NCBI GenBank assembly: GCA_035764005.1 | Contig: DASTZZ010000095.1 | Location: forward strand, 16,522-80,521 | Reading direction: 5' to 3' | From: Terriglobales bacterium | Lineage (GTDB): Bacteria; Acidobacteriota; Terriglobia; Terriglobales; Acidobacteriaceae | Length of the DNA: 64,000 nt | In this document: positions 42,564-50,806 of the stretch, piece by piece | Numbering within the stretch: the stretch's first letter is position 1 | How the letters are laid out: every line of letters starts with the position of its first letter | Program-made: the position numbers and the translations under genes | The notes under the pieces: model-generated | Databases searched by the model: none | Seen by the model: only the letters and a program-made list of their open reading frames with translations | What the model was told of the DNA's origin: nothing

Positions 42564-43823
42564 TTACTTCCCGGGGCGTGTTCCGGAATCGAAAGAGATC
42601 GACGTCTTTACCAAGTTACCGAGTTCCGATTCGCTATCGCTTTCGAGAAGCCAGATCACCCAGTAGTTGCGAATACTGGTAAGCACGAAAAGCATATGGA
42701 TCTTGCGCCGTAAAGCGGAGCCGACGATTGGCGCTGAAGTTGAGCTGGGAATCTCAAAGAAAAGATGATTTCCGATCTCTGCGGCCCGCATAGTCTTTGC
42801 CGAGCGCCCCATGAGTGGGCTGCCAGCGAATGCACGAATCAAGCTGGCGCCGAAAACCTGAAGGCCGGTGCGGTCGAGCGCTGATTCGGGATATTTCTCG
42901 CCGGGTGCGTAACAGGCGGGATCGGCGGCGGCGATCACGATGCGAGGACTGAATCCGGACTGTCCATCTGCGGGCTGAACTGCGGAAGCGAGAACGCGAA
43001 TGCACTGCTCCGAAAAACTCTGTGGTGTGTTCAACGACCCTGAACGGGTGTCGTGTTCGCCCTTGGGATCGCTGGGATCTCCGACTGCAATGCGCCAGGC
43101 GTTCGGGAATAAGTAGGAAAATCCCAAGCTGGAATTCACGTACTTTGTGCCAAAGAGCGTGCCGGTGTCGAGTTTGGCAAGATCGAGTTGCGGAGCGTTC
43201 GTGAGCCACCAAAGCGCTGCCTCGGGCAGATATGGCTGAGCATCCTTCGCGAGTTCCTGCTTGACGTTCGCCGGATCGAAGAACTTGATTGACTCAATGT
43301 TCTGGCGAAGCTCCTCCTTCAACTTGCCGCTGTACGAGTACACCGAAAACTGAATAACAAAGCCGCCGATGCCGGTCGCGTAGCGCATCTGATACAGCTT
43401 CGGTTTCGAATCAGTCTTCTCGGTCTCGCTCTTCCAAAACAGGTGCCGGCCAATACTCAATGCCTGTGGACCATCCTGCTTCGGAGCGTCGGGGAAGATT
43501 ACAGCCTTTTCCGCTGCCATATCAGGATCTTTGAATACCTGTGTAGCAGTGATGCTCCACTCTACGAAGTCTTTTTGTGAAGACGATTGGCTCAGCAGGT
43601 AGTGCTGGACCCGCGTGTTGTTTTTCTGGCTGAAGTCGCGGATCTGAAAATTGCCCGATTTGGGCAATTGAATCGTGAACCCAAAGTACGCATTGGTATA
43701 TTCGTGTGCAGAAAAGTATCCGCTCTCCGGAATGGGAACTTTGGGCTGCGGCGTGGAATCAGCGCGTGCACAGATTCCAACCACGAGCCACAGCAGCGGG
43801 AGCAAAGCAAAGATCCTGCGCAT
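42564..43823 (-). CDS. Exported protein of unknown function
   Basis: A 419-residue protein. Signal peptide MRRIFALLPLLWLVVGICARA. The body shows two similar halves, each beginning with a strand pattern of the type NAYFGFTIQLPKSGNF and NSSLGFSYLFPNAWRI, suggesting an internal duplication. Each half continues into QALSIGRHLFWKSE / AAEIGNHLFFEIP. I do not recognise a named family. The start at 43823 is chosen for the signal peptide; a longer open frame upstream carries none. Confidence 0.7.
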   Translation of the reverse strand: MRRIFALLPLLWLVVGICARADSTPQPKVPIPESGYFSAHEYTNAYFGFTIQLPKSGNFQIRDFSQKNNTRVQHYLLSQSSSQKDFVEWSITATQVFKDPDMAAEKAVIFPDAPKQDGPQALSIGRHLFWKSETEKTDSKPKLYQMRYATGIGGFVIQFSVYSYSGKLKEELRQNIESIKFFDPANVKQELAKDAQPYLPEAALWWLTNAPQLDLAKLDTGTLFGTKYVNSSLGFSYLFPNAWRIAVGDPSDPKGEHDTRSGSLNTPQSFSEQCIRVLASAVQPADGQSGFSPRIVIAAADPACYAPGEKYPESALDRTGLQVFGASLIRAFAGSPLMGRSAKTMRAAEIGNHLFFEIPSSTSAPIVGSALRRKIHMLFVLTSIRNYWVIWLLESDSESELGNLVKTSISFDSGTRPGK

Positions 43824-43993
43824 CAGAGCACCAGAATGGCTTCGGTGAAGGCCTTCTGAGCTACAGTTTATCGCCCTATCTGGGGTTCTCCCAGTGAGCA
43901 CTACATCGACAGACGCCGGCGCATGCTTAATTTTGAATTTCGAACTTTTGTCGTAAAGACTAAGACTGGGCCAGGCCTGCCCTGTACGCAATC

Positions 43994-44242
43994 CTAGGTA
44001 GTCTGTTCCCGCTTGCTTTTACATTTGCTGACGATTGCTTGGTGGAGTCGATCTCGGATGGGTTCTGGGAGGGGATAAACTTCGTTGTCTCGGTAGATCT
44101 CGATGGTCTTTTGCGTTGTATTGCAGACAACGAAGCAGTTGTGGCACCACTGGAGGTGTTCTTCCAGCTCCGTTTTAAGCTGGACGTCAATGTTGCCGTC
44201 CAGGTATTCGTTCAGTTCTTTAAGGAAGTCTTTGCACTTCAC
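43994..44242 (-). CDS. Zinc-finger (ZAS) anti-sigma factor
   Basis: An 82-residue protein with the zf-HC2/ZAS motif His29-x3-Cys33-x2-Cys36 (HLQWCHNC) inside ELNEYLDGNIDVQLKTELEEH. There is no transmembrane segment, so it is a soluble anti-sigma factor of the RsrA/ChrR style, which often sense oxidants through the zinc cysteines. GTG start overlapping the sigma gene stop by 4 bases (GTGA), a coupled pair. Cys3 and Cys40 nearby could take part in disulfide sensing (inference). Confidence 0.9.
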   Translation of the reverse strand: MKCKDFLKELNEYLDGNIDVQLKTELEEHLQWCHNCFVVCNTTQKTIEIYRDNEVYPLPEPIRDRLHQAIVSKCKSKREQTT

Positions 44243-44874
44243 TGCGGCTTAGCCCCGTCCCTTTTACCTTTTTGGAAGTAGCGGTTGAGGCGCTCCCGAA
44301 GTTGGAGCCTTGCTCTCAAAAGCCGCGATTTCACGGCAGGGACGCTTAAATTTAACATCTCTGCCGTCTCTTCTGTCGATAATCCTTCGATGTCCCGCAA
44401 TACGAAAACGGTGCGGAAACTTTGGGGTAAACCTTGGATTGTCCTTTGGAGTATGTCCCCCAATTCCGATTGACCGTAAAGCTGTTCCGGGTTTGGACCC
44501 CAATCGGCGACCTCGCGGGGCATGCTGCCCTCTTCGGTCTCCACGTCCTCGTCGATCGATACAGTTTTGCTAGTCTTTCGCCTGCGCAGTTTCATCAGGG
44601 CTTCATTCACTGCTATGCGCACAAGCCATGTATAGAACTTCGAATTGCCCTGGAATTGATTCAGGTTCTGGTAGGCCTTGATAAAGGCGTCCTGAACAAC
44701 GTCTTCGGCGTCCTCGCGGTTCTGCGTGATGTGCTGCGCGATACGGAACACATTCCGGTCGTAGCGCTTGATTAATTGCTCAAACGCGCCGACGTCGCCC
44801 TGGCGTGCCGCTTCTACCAGCGCCAGTTCTTCGGTCTGTGGCTCCGCAATTTTTGGTGCTTCAAGACTGTTCAT
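44239..44874 (-). CDS. ECF-family RNA polymerase sigma factor
   Basis: A 211-residue sigma-70 family ECF factor. Region 2: AFEQLIKRYDRNVFRIAQHITQNREDAEDVVQDAFIKAYQNL; region 2.4: FYTWLVRIAVNEALMKLRRRK. Region 4: LPQSFRTVFVLRDIEGLSTEETAEMLNLSVPAVKSRLLRARLQLRE. It is held by the overlapping anti-sigma factor downstream. Start at 44874 (MNSLEAP), only 38 bases from the divergent CuA-domain gene, so the two transcripts share a control region. Confidence 0.93.
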   Translation of the reverse strand: MNSLEAPKIAEPQTEELALVEAARQGDVGAFEQLIKRYDRNVFRIAQHITQNREDAEDVVQDAFIKAYQNLNQFQGNSKFYTWLVRIAVNEALMKLRRRKTSKTVSIDEDVETEEGSMPREVADWGPNPEQLYGQSELGDILQRTIQGLPQSFRTVFVLRDIEGLSTEETAEMLNLSVPAVKSRLLRARLQLRERLNRYFQKGKRDGAKPQ

Positions 44875-44912
44875 ACCTGTACGACTCACAAATATTGAGT
44901 CTGTTATCTTAA

Positions 44913-45320
44913 ATGCAAGTACGCATTCCCCGTGCATTTAGTTTAATCACTTATTCTTTGCTGCCCGATAAAGCCAGATTTCATCTGTTTGCGCTGATTG
45001 GCGCGCTGCTCCTAAGTTCCTGCAACAGCAAGCCTTCCGAGCTGCACTACGAATTTGTGTTTGTGACAATGCGAAAATTCGCCATTGAGCCCGCAATAAT
45101 TCGAGCAAAACAGGGCGAACACCTCGAGCTTCAAGTTTCGACCAAAGACGTTCAGCACGGGTTTCAAGTGGAGCAGCTTGGGATTAATGAATCCATTCAG
45201 CCCGGGACAACGGTGAAAATACCCATCGACACGTCAAAAAAGGGCGAATTCAAAGTCAACTGCAGCATCATCTGCGGACCGGGTCACGACGATATGCAGG
45301 CGAAGATTGTGATTGAGTGA
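44913..45320 (+). CDS. CuA-domain cupredoxin lipoprotein
   Basis: A 135-residue protein. The N-terminal hydrophobic segment ends in a lipobox (ALLLSSC, Cys37). The rest is a cupredoxin fold carrying a complete CuA site: His82 (VQHGFQV), Cys117 and Cys121 (CSIICGPGHDDM), His125 and Met128. CuA sites occur in cytochrome c oxidase subunit II and N2O reductase, but this protein lacks the two transmembrane helices of COX2 and has no oxidase genes nearby. It could be a stand-alone electron carrier or copper-site protein. Its start is 38 bases from the divergent ECF sigma gene. Confidence 0.88.
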   Translation: MQVRIPRAFSLITYSLLPDKARFHLFALIGALLLSSCNSKPSELHYEFVFVTMRKFAIEPAIIRAKQGEHLELQVSTKDVQHGFQVEQLGINESIQPGTTVKIPIDTSKKGEFKVNCSIICGPGHDDMQAKIVIE

Positions 45321-45341
45321 CGGAACCGAGACGTCTTGTCG

Positions 45342-45415
45342 GTCAGTACCGTCCGCGGGTAGCGGATGGGTAATGATCAGCCACGCACTCATCTGCTACC
45401 GCAGACGGTACTGAC
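45342..45415. repeat. Dispersed inverted repeat GTCAGTACCG, family C copy 2
   Basis: GTCAGTACCGTCCGCGGGTA and CTGCTACCGCAGACGGTACTGAC form inverted arms with the same words as copies 1 and 3. It lies between the CuA lipoprotein and the GAF gene promoter. Confidence 0.85.
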
Positions 45416-45435
45416 CGTAGTTCACCCGATTCACT

Positions 45436-45441
45436 TATAAT
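45436..45441 (+). promoter_or_regulatory. Putative -10 box of the GAF protein gene
   Basis: TATAAT 15 bases before the ATG; transcription would start about 9 bases before the ATG, leaving no room for a normal ribosome site. Confidence 0.4.
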
Positions 45442-45456
45442 CCGGCCAGACGCCAC

Positions 45457-46485
45457 ATGGCTGACCTCGAACAACTTCGGAACACGGTAGAGCGCGCGTC
45501 CTCCAAGCGCCTCGGCGATCACGTTGAGCACTTGCGGAGGGAGATCGCCGAAGACGTAATCCGCGAGATTGCTCCCTTACTGGCATCTTCCGGCAACGGC
45601 GCCGGTCCATCGGCTCAGCGCGAGGCCTCCAGCGAGGTGCTCCGCGCCGCGGTTGCAGGCATCCACGACGCACACTCCCAGGCCGACATCCTCAAAGCGC
45701 TGCTTGAAGGAGCAGCCAAATTCGGTGCGCGAGTAGCTTTGTTTGTGGTACGCGGCAACACCTTGGCCGGTTGGCAGGCGCGCGGACTGGCCGACGAGAA
45801 CATTCGCGGAATCTCGATCGATGCCTCGAAGGGGCTCGCTTCGCGGGCGATTGCGGATCGATCGCGTCATTCGGGATCCATCGCGGAGTTTGATGATGCT
45901 TTCGCACAACAGCAGGGAGCCCCTCACGACAACTCCTGCACAATCTTTCCCCTTGTGGTGAAGGAAAAGGTCGCCGCAGTCCTTTACGTCGATTCCGGCA
46001 GCAAGGCTTCGAGCGCTGCCGACTATGCGGCTGTCGAGGTTCTCACGCGTTTTGCTTGTGTGTGGCTCGAGCACGAGGCTGGTAAGAGACAGGCTGCTCC
46101 TGGGGCCGAGGGAAGCGCTGAAGCTTCAGCGCCAGCCAGCGTTTCGTCAACCCCTGTCAGTCCCGCAGCAACATCTGCGCCCGCCGCCGAACCATCGCTC
46201 GGCAACGTCCCTGCAGACGAGCAGGAGATTCATAAAAAGGCGCAGCGCTTCGCCAAGCTTCTGGTCGACGAAATCAAGCTCTACAACCAAGCAAAGGTCG
46301 CAGAGGGCAAGCAGAATCGCTCTATTTACAAGCTCTTGCGGGAAGACATTGAAAAGAGCCGGGCTACATACGAGAAGCGTTACAGCGCCACGCCGGCGGC
46401 TTCGGGTAAGTATTTCGACTCAGAAGTGATCCGAATCCTTGCTGATAACGACCGTTCTCTCCTTGGAAGCGACTTTCCGGGCTGA
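45457..46485 (+). CDS. GAF-domain-containing protein
   Basis: A 342-residue cytoplasmic protein. N-terminal coiled coil (about 1-50), GAF-like domain (about 65-205: AGIHDAHSQADILKALLEGAAKFGARVALFVVRGNTLAGWQARG, then SCTIFPLVVKEKVAAVLYVDS, then VEVLTRFACVWLE), a Pro/Ala/Ser linker, and a helical C-terminal domain (KKAQRFAKLLVDEIKLYNQAKVAEG, then LREDIEKSRATYEKRY). The C-terminal domain resembles a conserved segment found at the end of many Acidobacteriota GAF/response regulator-like proteins. Ligand and partner unknown. Confidence 0.8.
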   Translation: MADLEQLRNTVERASSKRLGDHVEHLRREIAEDVIREIAPLLASSGNGAGPSAQREASSEVLRAAVAGIHDAHSQADILKALLEGAAKFGARVALFVVRGNTLAGWQARGLADENIRGISIDASKGLASRAIADRSRHSGSIAEFDDAFAQQQGAPHDNSCTIFPLVVKEKVAAVLYVDSGSKASSAADYAAVEVLTRFACVWLEHEAGKRQAAPGAEGSAEASAPASVSSTPVSPAATSAPAAEPSLGNVPADEQEIHKKAQRFAKLLVDEIKLYNQAKVAEGKQNRSIYKLLREDIEKSRATYEKRYSATPAASGKYFDSEVIRILADNDRSLLGSDFPG

Positions 46486-46532
46486 TCTTGGTCTAATCTA
46501 TAGGTGAGCTGAATTTAGGACGCCAATCTGCT

Positions 46533-48836
46533 GTGTTTTTTCGTTTCTTTGTTTCTCTAGGTCTGCTGATCTGCTTCGCGAGCCCTGCCTTGATGCAGGC
46601 GCAGTCCACGAGCAAAAAGCCGCACAAGCGCACCACAACGCACAAACGGAAGAAGACTTCCAGCCGCAATAGGGTCACGCCTGCTCATCGGCAGAAGCTC
46701 CGCCGAGCGTTTGTAGCGTCCTCCGATCTGCGGCCAATGGCTAAGCAGTTGCTTGAGCAGCCGTCGCCTGCGGCATACGCCGGTGTTGAACGATATGCGG
46801 TCAAGCATCGCAGCGACGAGGGCGGGATGCTCGCGCATCTTGTGCTCGGATACGCCCACTTGCAGGCGAAGGAATATCCGCAGGCTCAGAAGGAACTCAA
46901 GCTGGCCGCTGCTCGTAACGGTGAACTCTCCGACTACGCCGATTTCTTCCTGGCACAGTGCGCAGCCGGCACAAACGACCAGCAGCAGGTCGCAGCATTG
47001 TTGAAGGGATTCGCAGAGAAACATCCTGACTCACTCTTCATCCGCCAGGCCGATCTGATGCGCGCGGATTCGCTGCTCGCCAATAAGCAGAACGACGAAG
47101 CCATTCGTCTGCTGGAATCGATGCGCGACAGCAAGCCCGACGTCGAGCTTGCATTAGGACGCGCTTACGCGGCCACGGGGCAAACTGCCAAAGCAGTTTC
47201 AATTTGGAACCACCTGTATGCCGAGATGCCGCTCAGCTCCGAAGCCTCTGCCGCGCAGCTCGAGTTGGTAAAGGTGAGCACACAGGGCTTGGTCTCTACG
47301 CCGACTCTGGAGCAGCGCCGCACGCGCGCCGAGTTGTTGATGAAGGGCCGACGTTACGACCAGGCGGCCGACGAATATCGCGCGATCCTCGACAGCATTC
47401 GCAACGACATGAGCCAGCAAGCGCTGCAGCAGGAGCTGACAGTAAAACTCGGCGGCGCGCTGTATGGCCAGCACAAGATCGACGAAGCCAAGGGCCTGCT
47501 CGATTCTGTCTCGGCCAGCAATGAAGATTACGAGGCGCAGCGTCTCTACTATCTGCACGAAATCGCTCGCAGCAAGGACGACGGCGATACCGAGCGCCAG
47601 ATCATCTCGCAGATGATGCAGAAGTTTCCTGCGAGTCCGTATCTTCAGGACGCGCTGCTCTCGGCCAGCAACATGTACCTATTGCGTCCGGATTACAAGA
47701 CCGCGATCGAGTTCTACAGCTCCCAGTACAAGCTCTTCCCGAAAGGTAAATATTCGCCGTACTCGCATTGGAAGGCAGCGTGGCTGAACCTGCGCCTCGG
47801 CAACAAAGATGAAGCCAAGCGCCTGCTCGACGAGCAGATCGCGATGTACCCCGCAGGCCAGGAGATTCCGGCAACGCTCTACTGGCGCGCGCGATTGGCT
47901 GAAGAAGATGGCGACTTCAATCGCGCGGGCGATTACTACACATTTATTCAACGCCGCTTTCCGCATTACTACTACGCTGATTTAGCCGCCGAGCGTCTGC
48001 GCTTCCGCTTCGACGAATCGAAGCACGACGTAATGCTCGACAAAATTCCCGAGCAGCCCGACGTCGCGAAGGACGAGTTCGATCCGCCGTCCGACGATCT
48101 GCGCGTAGCGCGCGCGCAGTTGCTTACCAACGCCGCACTCTTCGACTTTGCCGTACAGGAGCTGCGGTCCGAATCTGACAAGCTTTATGCCCAGGCAGAG
48201 ATTGCGCGCGTCTATCTCAAAGCTGACCGTCCCGATCGCGCCCTGCAATCATTGAAACGCGCGGTTCCGGGTTACTTTGCGGGCGAGATCGACGACATGC
48301 CACAGTGGGCATGGAACATCCTTTTCCCAAAACCGTATTGGAACGATTTAAAGCGTTACTCAAACGCCAATGGGCTCGATCCGTACCTGGTAGCCAGCCT
48401 CATTCGGCAGGAGTCCGAGTTCAATCCGCAGGCGGTCTCGCGTGCTAATGCGTGGGGTTTAATGCAGTTGCTTCCGCCAGTTGGGAAGACTCTTGCAAAA
48501 GAAGTTCGCATGCGGCACTTCAATCAGGATCAGCTCACCGATCCTGCAGTGAACCTTCAACTCGGGACGCGCTATTTCAAGCACTTGGTTGACAGCTTTG
48601 GCGGCCAGGTGGAATACGCACTCGCCGCTTACAATGCCGGCGCGGACCGCGTAAAGGCTTGGCAGGCTCAAGGCCCATATCGGGATATTCACGAATTTGT
48701 CGAGTCAATCCCCTTCAGCGAGACGCGGGAGTACGTGCAGGCGATTATGCGTAACGCGACCGTCTATAGGTTGCTCTATTCCGACGGCGTGCAGACGGCG
48801 CGAGCGAAATCGGCTTCAGCTGGCGGATCAGACTAG
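46533..48836 (+). CDS. Soluble lytic murein transglycosylase
   Basis: A 767-residue exported enzyme. Signal peptide (FFVSLGLLICFASPALMQAQ) and a basic Lys/Arg/Thr-rich stretch. Residues about 60-560 are a TPR-like superhelix. The C-terminal SLT domain has catalytic Glu in LIRQESEFNPQAVSRANAWGLMQLLP and the typical AYNAGADRVKAW and IPFSETREYVQAIM motifs. It cleaves peptidoglycan with formation of 1,6-anhydromuramic acid. The start at 46533 is GTG. The basic patch after the signal is unusual for the family. Confidence 0.93.
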   Translation: MFFRFFVSLGLLICFASPALMQAQSTSKKPHKRTTTHKRKKTSSRNRVTPAHRQKLRRAFVASSDLRPMAKQLLEQPSPAAYAGVERYAVKHRSDEGGMLAHLVLGYAHLQAKEYPQAQKELKLAAARNGELSDYADFFLAQCAAGTNDQQQVAALLKGFAEKHPDSLFIRQADLMRADSLLANKQNDEAIRLLESMRDSKPDVELALGRAYAATGQTAKAVSIWNHLYAEMPLSSEASAAQLELVKVSTQGLVSTPTLEQRRTRAELLMKGRRYDQAADEYRAILDSIRNDMSQQALQQELTVKLGGALYGQHKIDEAKGLLDSVSASNEDYEAQRLYYLHEIARSKDDGDTERQIISQMMQKFPASPYLQDALLSASNMYLLRPDYKTAIEFYSSQYKLFPKGKYSPYSHWKAAWLNLRLGNKDEAKRLLDEQIAMYPAGQEIPATLYWRARLAEEDGDFNRAGDYYTFIQRRFPHYYYADLAAERLRFRFDESKHDVMLDKIPEQPDVAKDEFDPPSDDLRVARAQLLTNAALFDFAVQELRSESDKLYAQAEIARVYLKADRPDRALQSLKRAVPGYFAGEIDDMPQWAWNILFPKPYWNDLKRYSNANGLDPYLVASLIRQESEFNPQAVSRANAWGLMQLLPPVGKTLAKEVRMRHFNQDQLTDPAVNLQLGTRYFKHLVDSFGGQVEYALAAYNAGADRVKAWQAQGPYRDIHEFVESIPFSETREYVQAIMRNATVYRLLYSDGVQTARAKSASAGGSD

Positions 48837-48848
48837 ACCTAACAAACC

Positions 48849-48939
48849 GGAGTTAATACGAAGGTCACAAAGTTCTCATGAAGTATACGGAAGGTTCTCC
48901 GTGACCTTCGTTAACCTTCGTTCCCTCCGTGTTAACTCC
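48849..48939. repeat. Dispersed inverted repeat, family A copy 3
   Basis: GGAGTTAATACGAAGGTCAC pairs with GTGACCTTCGTTAACC, and CTCCGTGTTAACTCC closes the outside, forming a compact nested hairpin. It lies just after the transglycosylase gene and may shape its 3' end. Confidence 0.8.
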
Positions 48940-48995
48940 CGCCCTGAATAGACGTAAGCTACACTCGATTTAGCAAGCCCTCGCATTCTTAACCT

Positions 48996-49889
48996 ATGCG
49001 CATCAGCAGCCGCCGCAAAGCAATTGCGTTCTTCATCACGCTCAGCTCGTGCGTGATTGCCGCAGCGATCACGCTGAACATCAGTTGGATTGTTCTCAAC
49101 TGGCGCGAGCTGGGGACGCTGATTCTTGGCGTCATCTTTTTCGGAATTGTGATTGCCGGGCTGGTGCTCAACACCATCTTCCTGGTTCGGGAAATCCGGC
49201 GTAATGAGCAGCAGGACAGCTTTCTGCATGCTGTCACGCACGAGCTGAAAACGCCACTCACTTCCATTCGTCTATACCTGCAAACACTTCAGAGTCGCGC
49301 GGTGGACGAGGCTCAACGGCAGGAGTTCTATCGCGTGATGCTGGCGGACTCTGATCGTCTGCTGGGAACGGTCGAGCAGGTTCTGCAGGCGGCGGAACTA
49401 GGGCATCGCAAGAACAAGCTCGAGGAAATCGTCGATATGGAGAAACTCGTGAAGGAATGCCTGGAGGAGGCGAGAACGCACCATCATCTTTCTCCAGAGT
49501 CCTTGCGACTCTTGAATGAAACTAGTGAGGGAGCAGCCAAGGTGATTGGAAGTCGCGAAGAGCTTCGGTCGGCCGTGTCCAACGTTCTCGATAACGCGAT
49601 TAAATACTCGGGAAAGAAAGTTGATATCCAGGTAGAACTCCTGGCAGGCGATAACGTCTTTTTGAAAATTCGTGACAACGGAATCGGTATTCCCCGCGAC
49701 GAACTTAAACGCGTATTCAAACGCTTCTATCGCGTTGCCGACAGGGAAGTATCGCGCGTGAAGGGCAGCGGCCTCGGACTATTTATCGTTCGCAGCATCG
49801 CTAAGAAATATGGTGGCAACGCTTTTGCCGAGAGCGAGGGACCTGGCCGCGGCGCCACCATCACCATTCAGCTTCCACGGGCGATATGA
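48996..49889 (+). CDS. Sensor histidine kinase
   Basis: A 297-residue membrane kinase. Two transmembrane helices (about 9-33 and 41-64) with almost no periplasmic loop, so the signal is probably intramembrane or cytoplasmic. Dimerisation/phosphoacceptor helix FLHAVTHELKTPLTSIRLYL with His82. ATP-binding domain with N box VLDNAIKYS, G1 RDNGIGIP, F box FKRFYR and G2 GSGLGLFIV. ATGA overlap with the response regulator. Confidence 0.94.
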   Translation: MRISSRRKAIAFFITLSSCVIAAAITLNISWIVLNWRELGTLILGVIFFGIVIAGLVLNTIFLVREIRRNEQQDSFLHAVTHELKTPLTSIRLYLQTLQSRAVDEAQRQEFYRVMLADSDRLLGTVEQVLQAAELGHRKNKLEEIVDMEKLVKECLEEARTHHHLSPESLRLLNETSEGAAKVIGSREELRSAVSNVLDNAIKYSGKKVDIQVELLAGDNVFLKIRDNGIGIPRDELKRVFKRFYRVADREVSRVKGSGLGLFIVRSIAKKYGGNAFAESEGPGRGATITIQLPRAI

Positions 49890-50626
49890 GTCGAGTCCTG
49901 ATCGTCGAAGACGAAGAGCATCTCGCCCGCGGCCTCAAATTCAACCTTGAGGCCGAAGGCTTGAATGCCGATATGGTCGGCGATGGGGAAGCCGCACTCA
50001 GACTGCTGCTGAATTCCGCAAATGGAATCGATGCAGTTGTGCTCGACGTCATGCTGCCGGGCATCAACGGATTCGAAGTCGTCACCCAGCTCCGTAATGC
50101 AAAGCAGTATGTTCCGGTGCTCATGCTCACCGCTCGCGGCCGTCCTGAAGATGTGCTGCGCGGATTCGAAGCCGGTGTCGATGATTATCTGCCCAAGCCA
50201 TTCGAACTCTCGATTCTGGTCGCACGTCTGCGCGGCCTGCTGCGGCGAAAACGATGGGTGACGGGAGAGCAGGAAAGTTCGGCCAGTGCCGCTCCCGATC
50301 AGGAGCAGAGTATCTTTGCCTTTAATGGCAAGCGTCTCGATTTCGGCACGCTCGAGCTTCGTTTGAAGAATCAGACCATTCAGCTCACCGTAATGGAAGC
50401 CGAGCTGCTAAAGCACCTGATTCGAAATGAAGGCAAGGCGGTTTCTCGCAAGTCGATTCTCGAAGACGTGTGGGATTTGCGCGAAGACACCGACACGCGG
50501 GCGATCGACAACTTTATCGTGAGGCTACGCAGGTACATTGAAGACGTGCCTGCGAAACCGAAACATCTGCTTACCGTGCGTGGCGTGGGATACAAGTTTG
50601 TTGCGAATCCTGCGAAGTCGCGTTAG
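49886..50626 (+). CDS. OmpR-family response regulator
   Basis: A 246-residue two-domain regulator. Receiver domain with phosphoacceptor Asp54 (VVLDVMLPGINGFE), the conserved Thr in LMLTARG and Lys in YLPKPFEL. C-terminal winged helix (VMEAELLKHLIRNEGKAVSRKSILEDVW, then DNFIVRLRRYIEDVPAKPKHLLTVRGVGYKF). It is coupled by a 4-base overlap to the kinase upstream. Targets unknown. Confidence 0.95.
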   Translation: MSRVLIVEDEEHLARGLKFNLEAEGLNADMVGDGEAALRLLLNSANGIDAVVLDVMLPGINGFEVVTQLRNAKQYVPVLMLTARGRPEDVLRGFEAGVDDYLPKPFELSILVARLRGLLRRKRWVTGEQESSASAAPDQEQSIFAFNGKRLDFGTLELRLKNQTIQLTVMEAELLKHLIRNEGKAVSRKSILEDVWDLREDTDTRAIDNFIVRLRRYIEDVPAKPKHLLTVRGVGYKFVANPAKSR

Positions 50627-50636
50627 TCGGTCTTTT

Positions 50637-50799
50637 TGTCATTCCGACGTTAGTCGTTTTTATTGTCATTCCGAGCGGATGCTCACGCGCGCCGTTCGCG
50701 TGAGCAGGAGAGAGGTCCCTATAAGCTTGGAACAGCTGGAGGAAAACGGCTCGAAGCTGATAGGGATTCCTCACGCCAACACAGGCGTTCGGAATGACA
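50637..50799. repeat. Dispersed TGTCATTCCGA inverted repeat, family D
   Basis: TGTCATTCCGA occurs twice (50637-50647, 50664-50674), and its inverse GGAATGACA closes the element (50791-50799). Inside are nested palindromes: GCTCACGCG / CGCGTGAGC, and CCCTATAAGCTT / AAGCTGATAGGG. It fills the gap between convergent genes and is non-coding. Confidence 0.85.
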
Positions 50800-50806
50800 T
50801 GATCGG

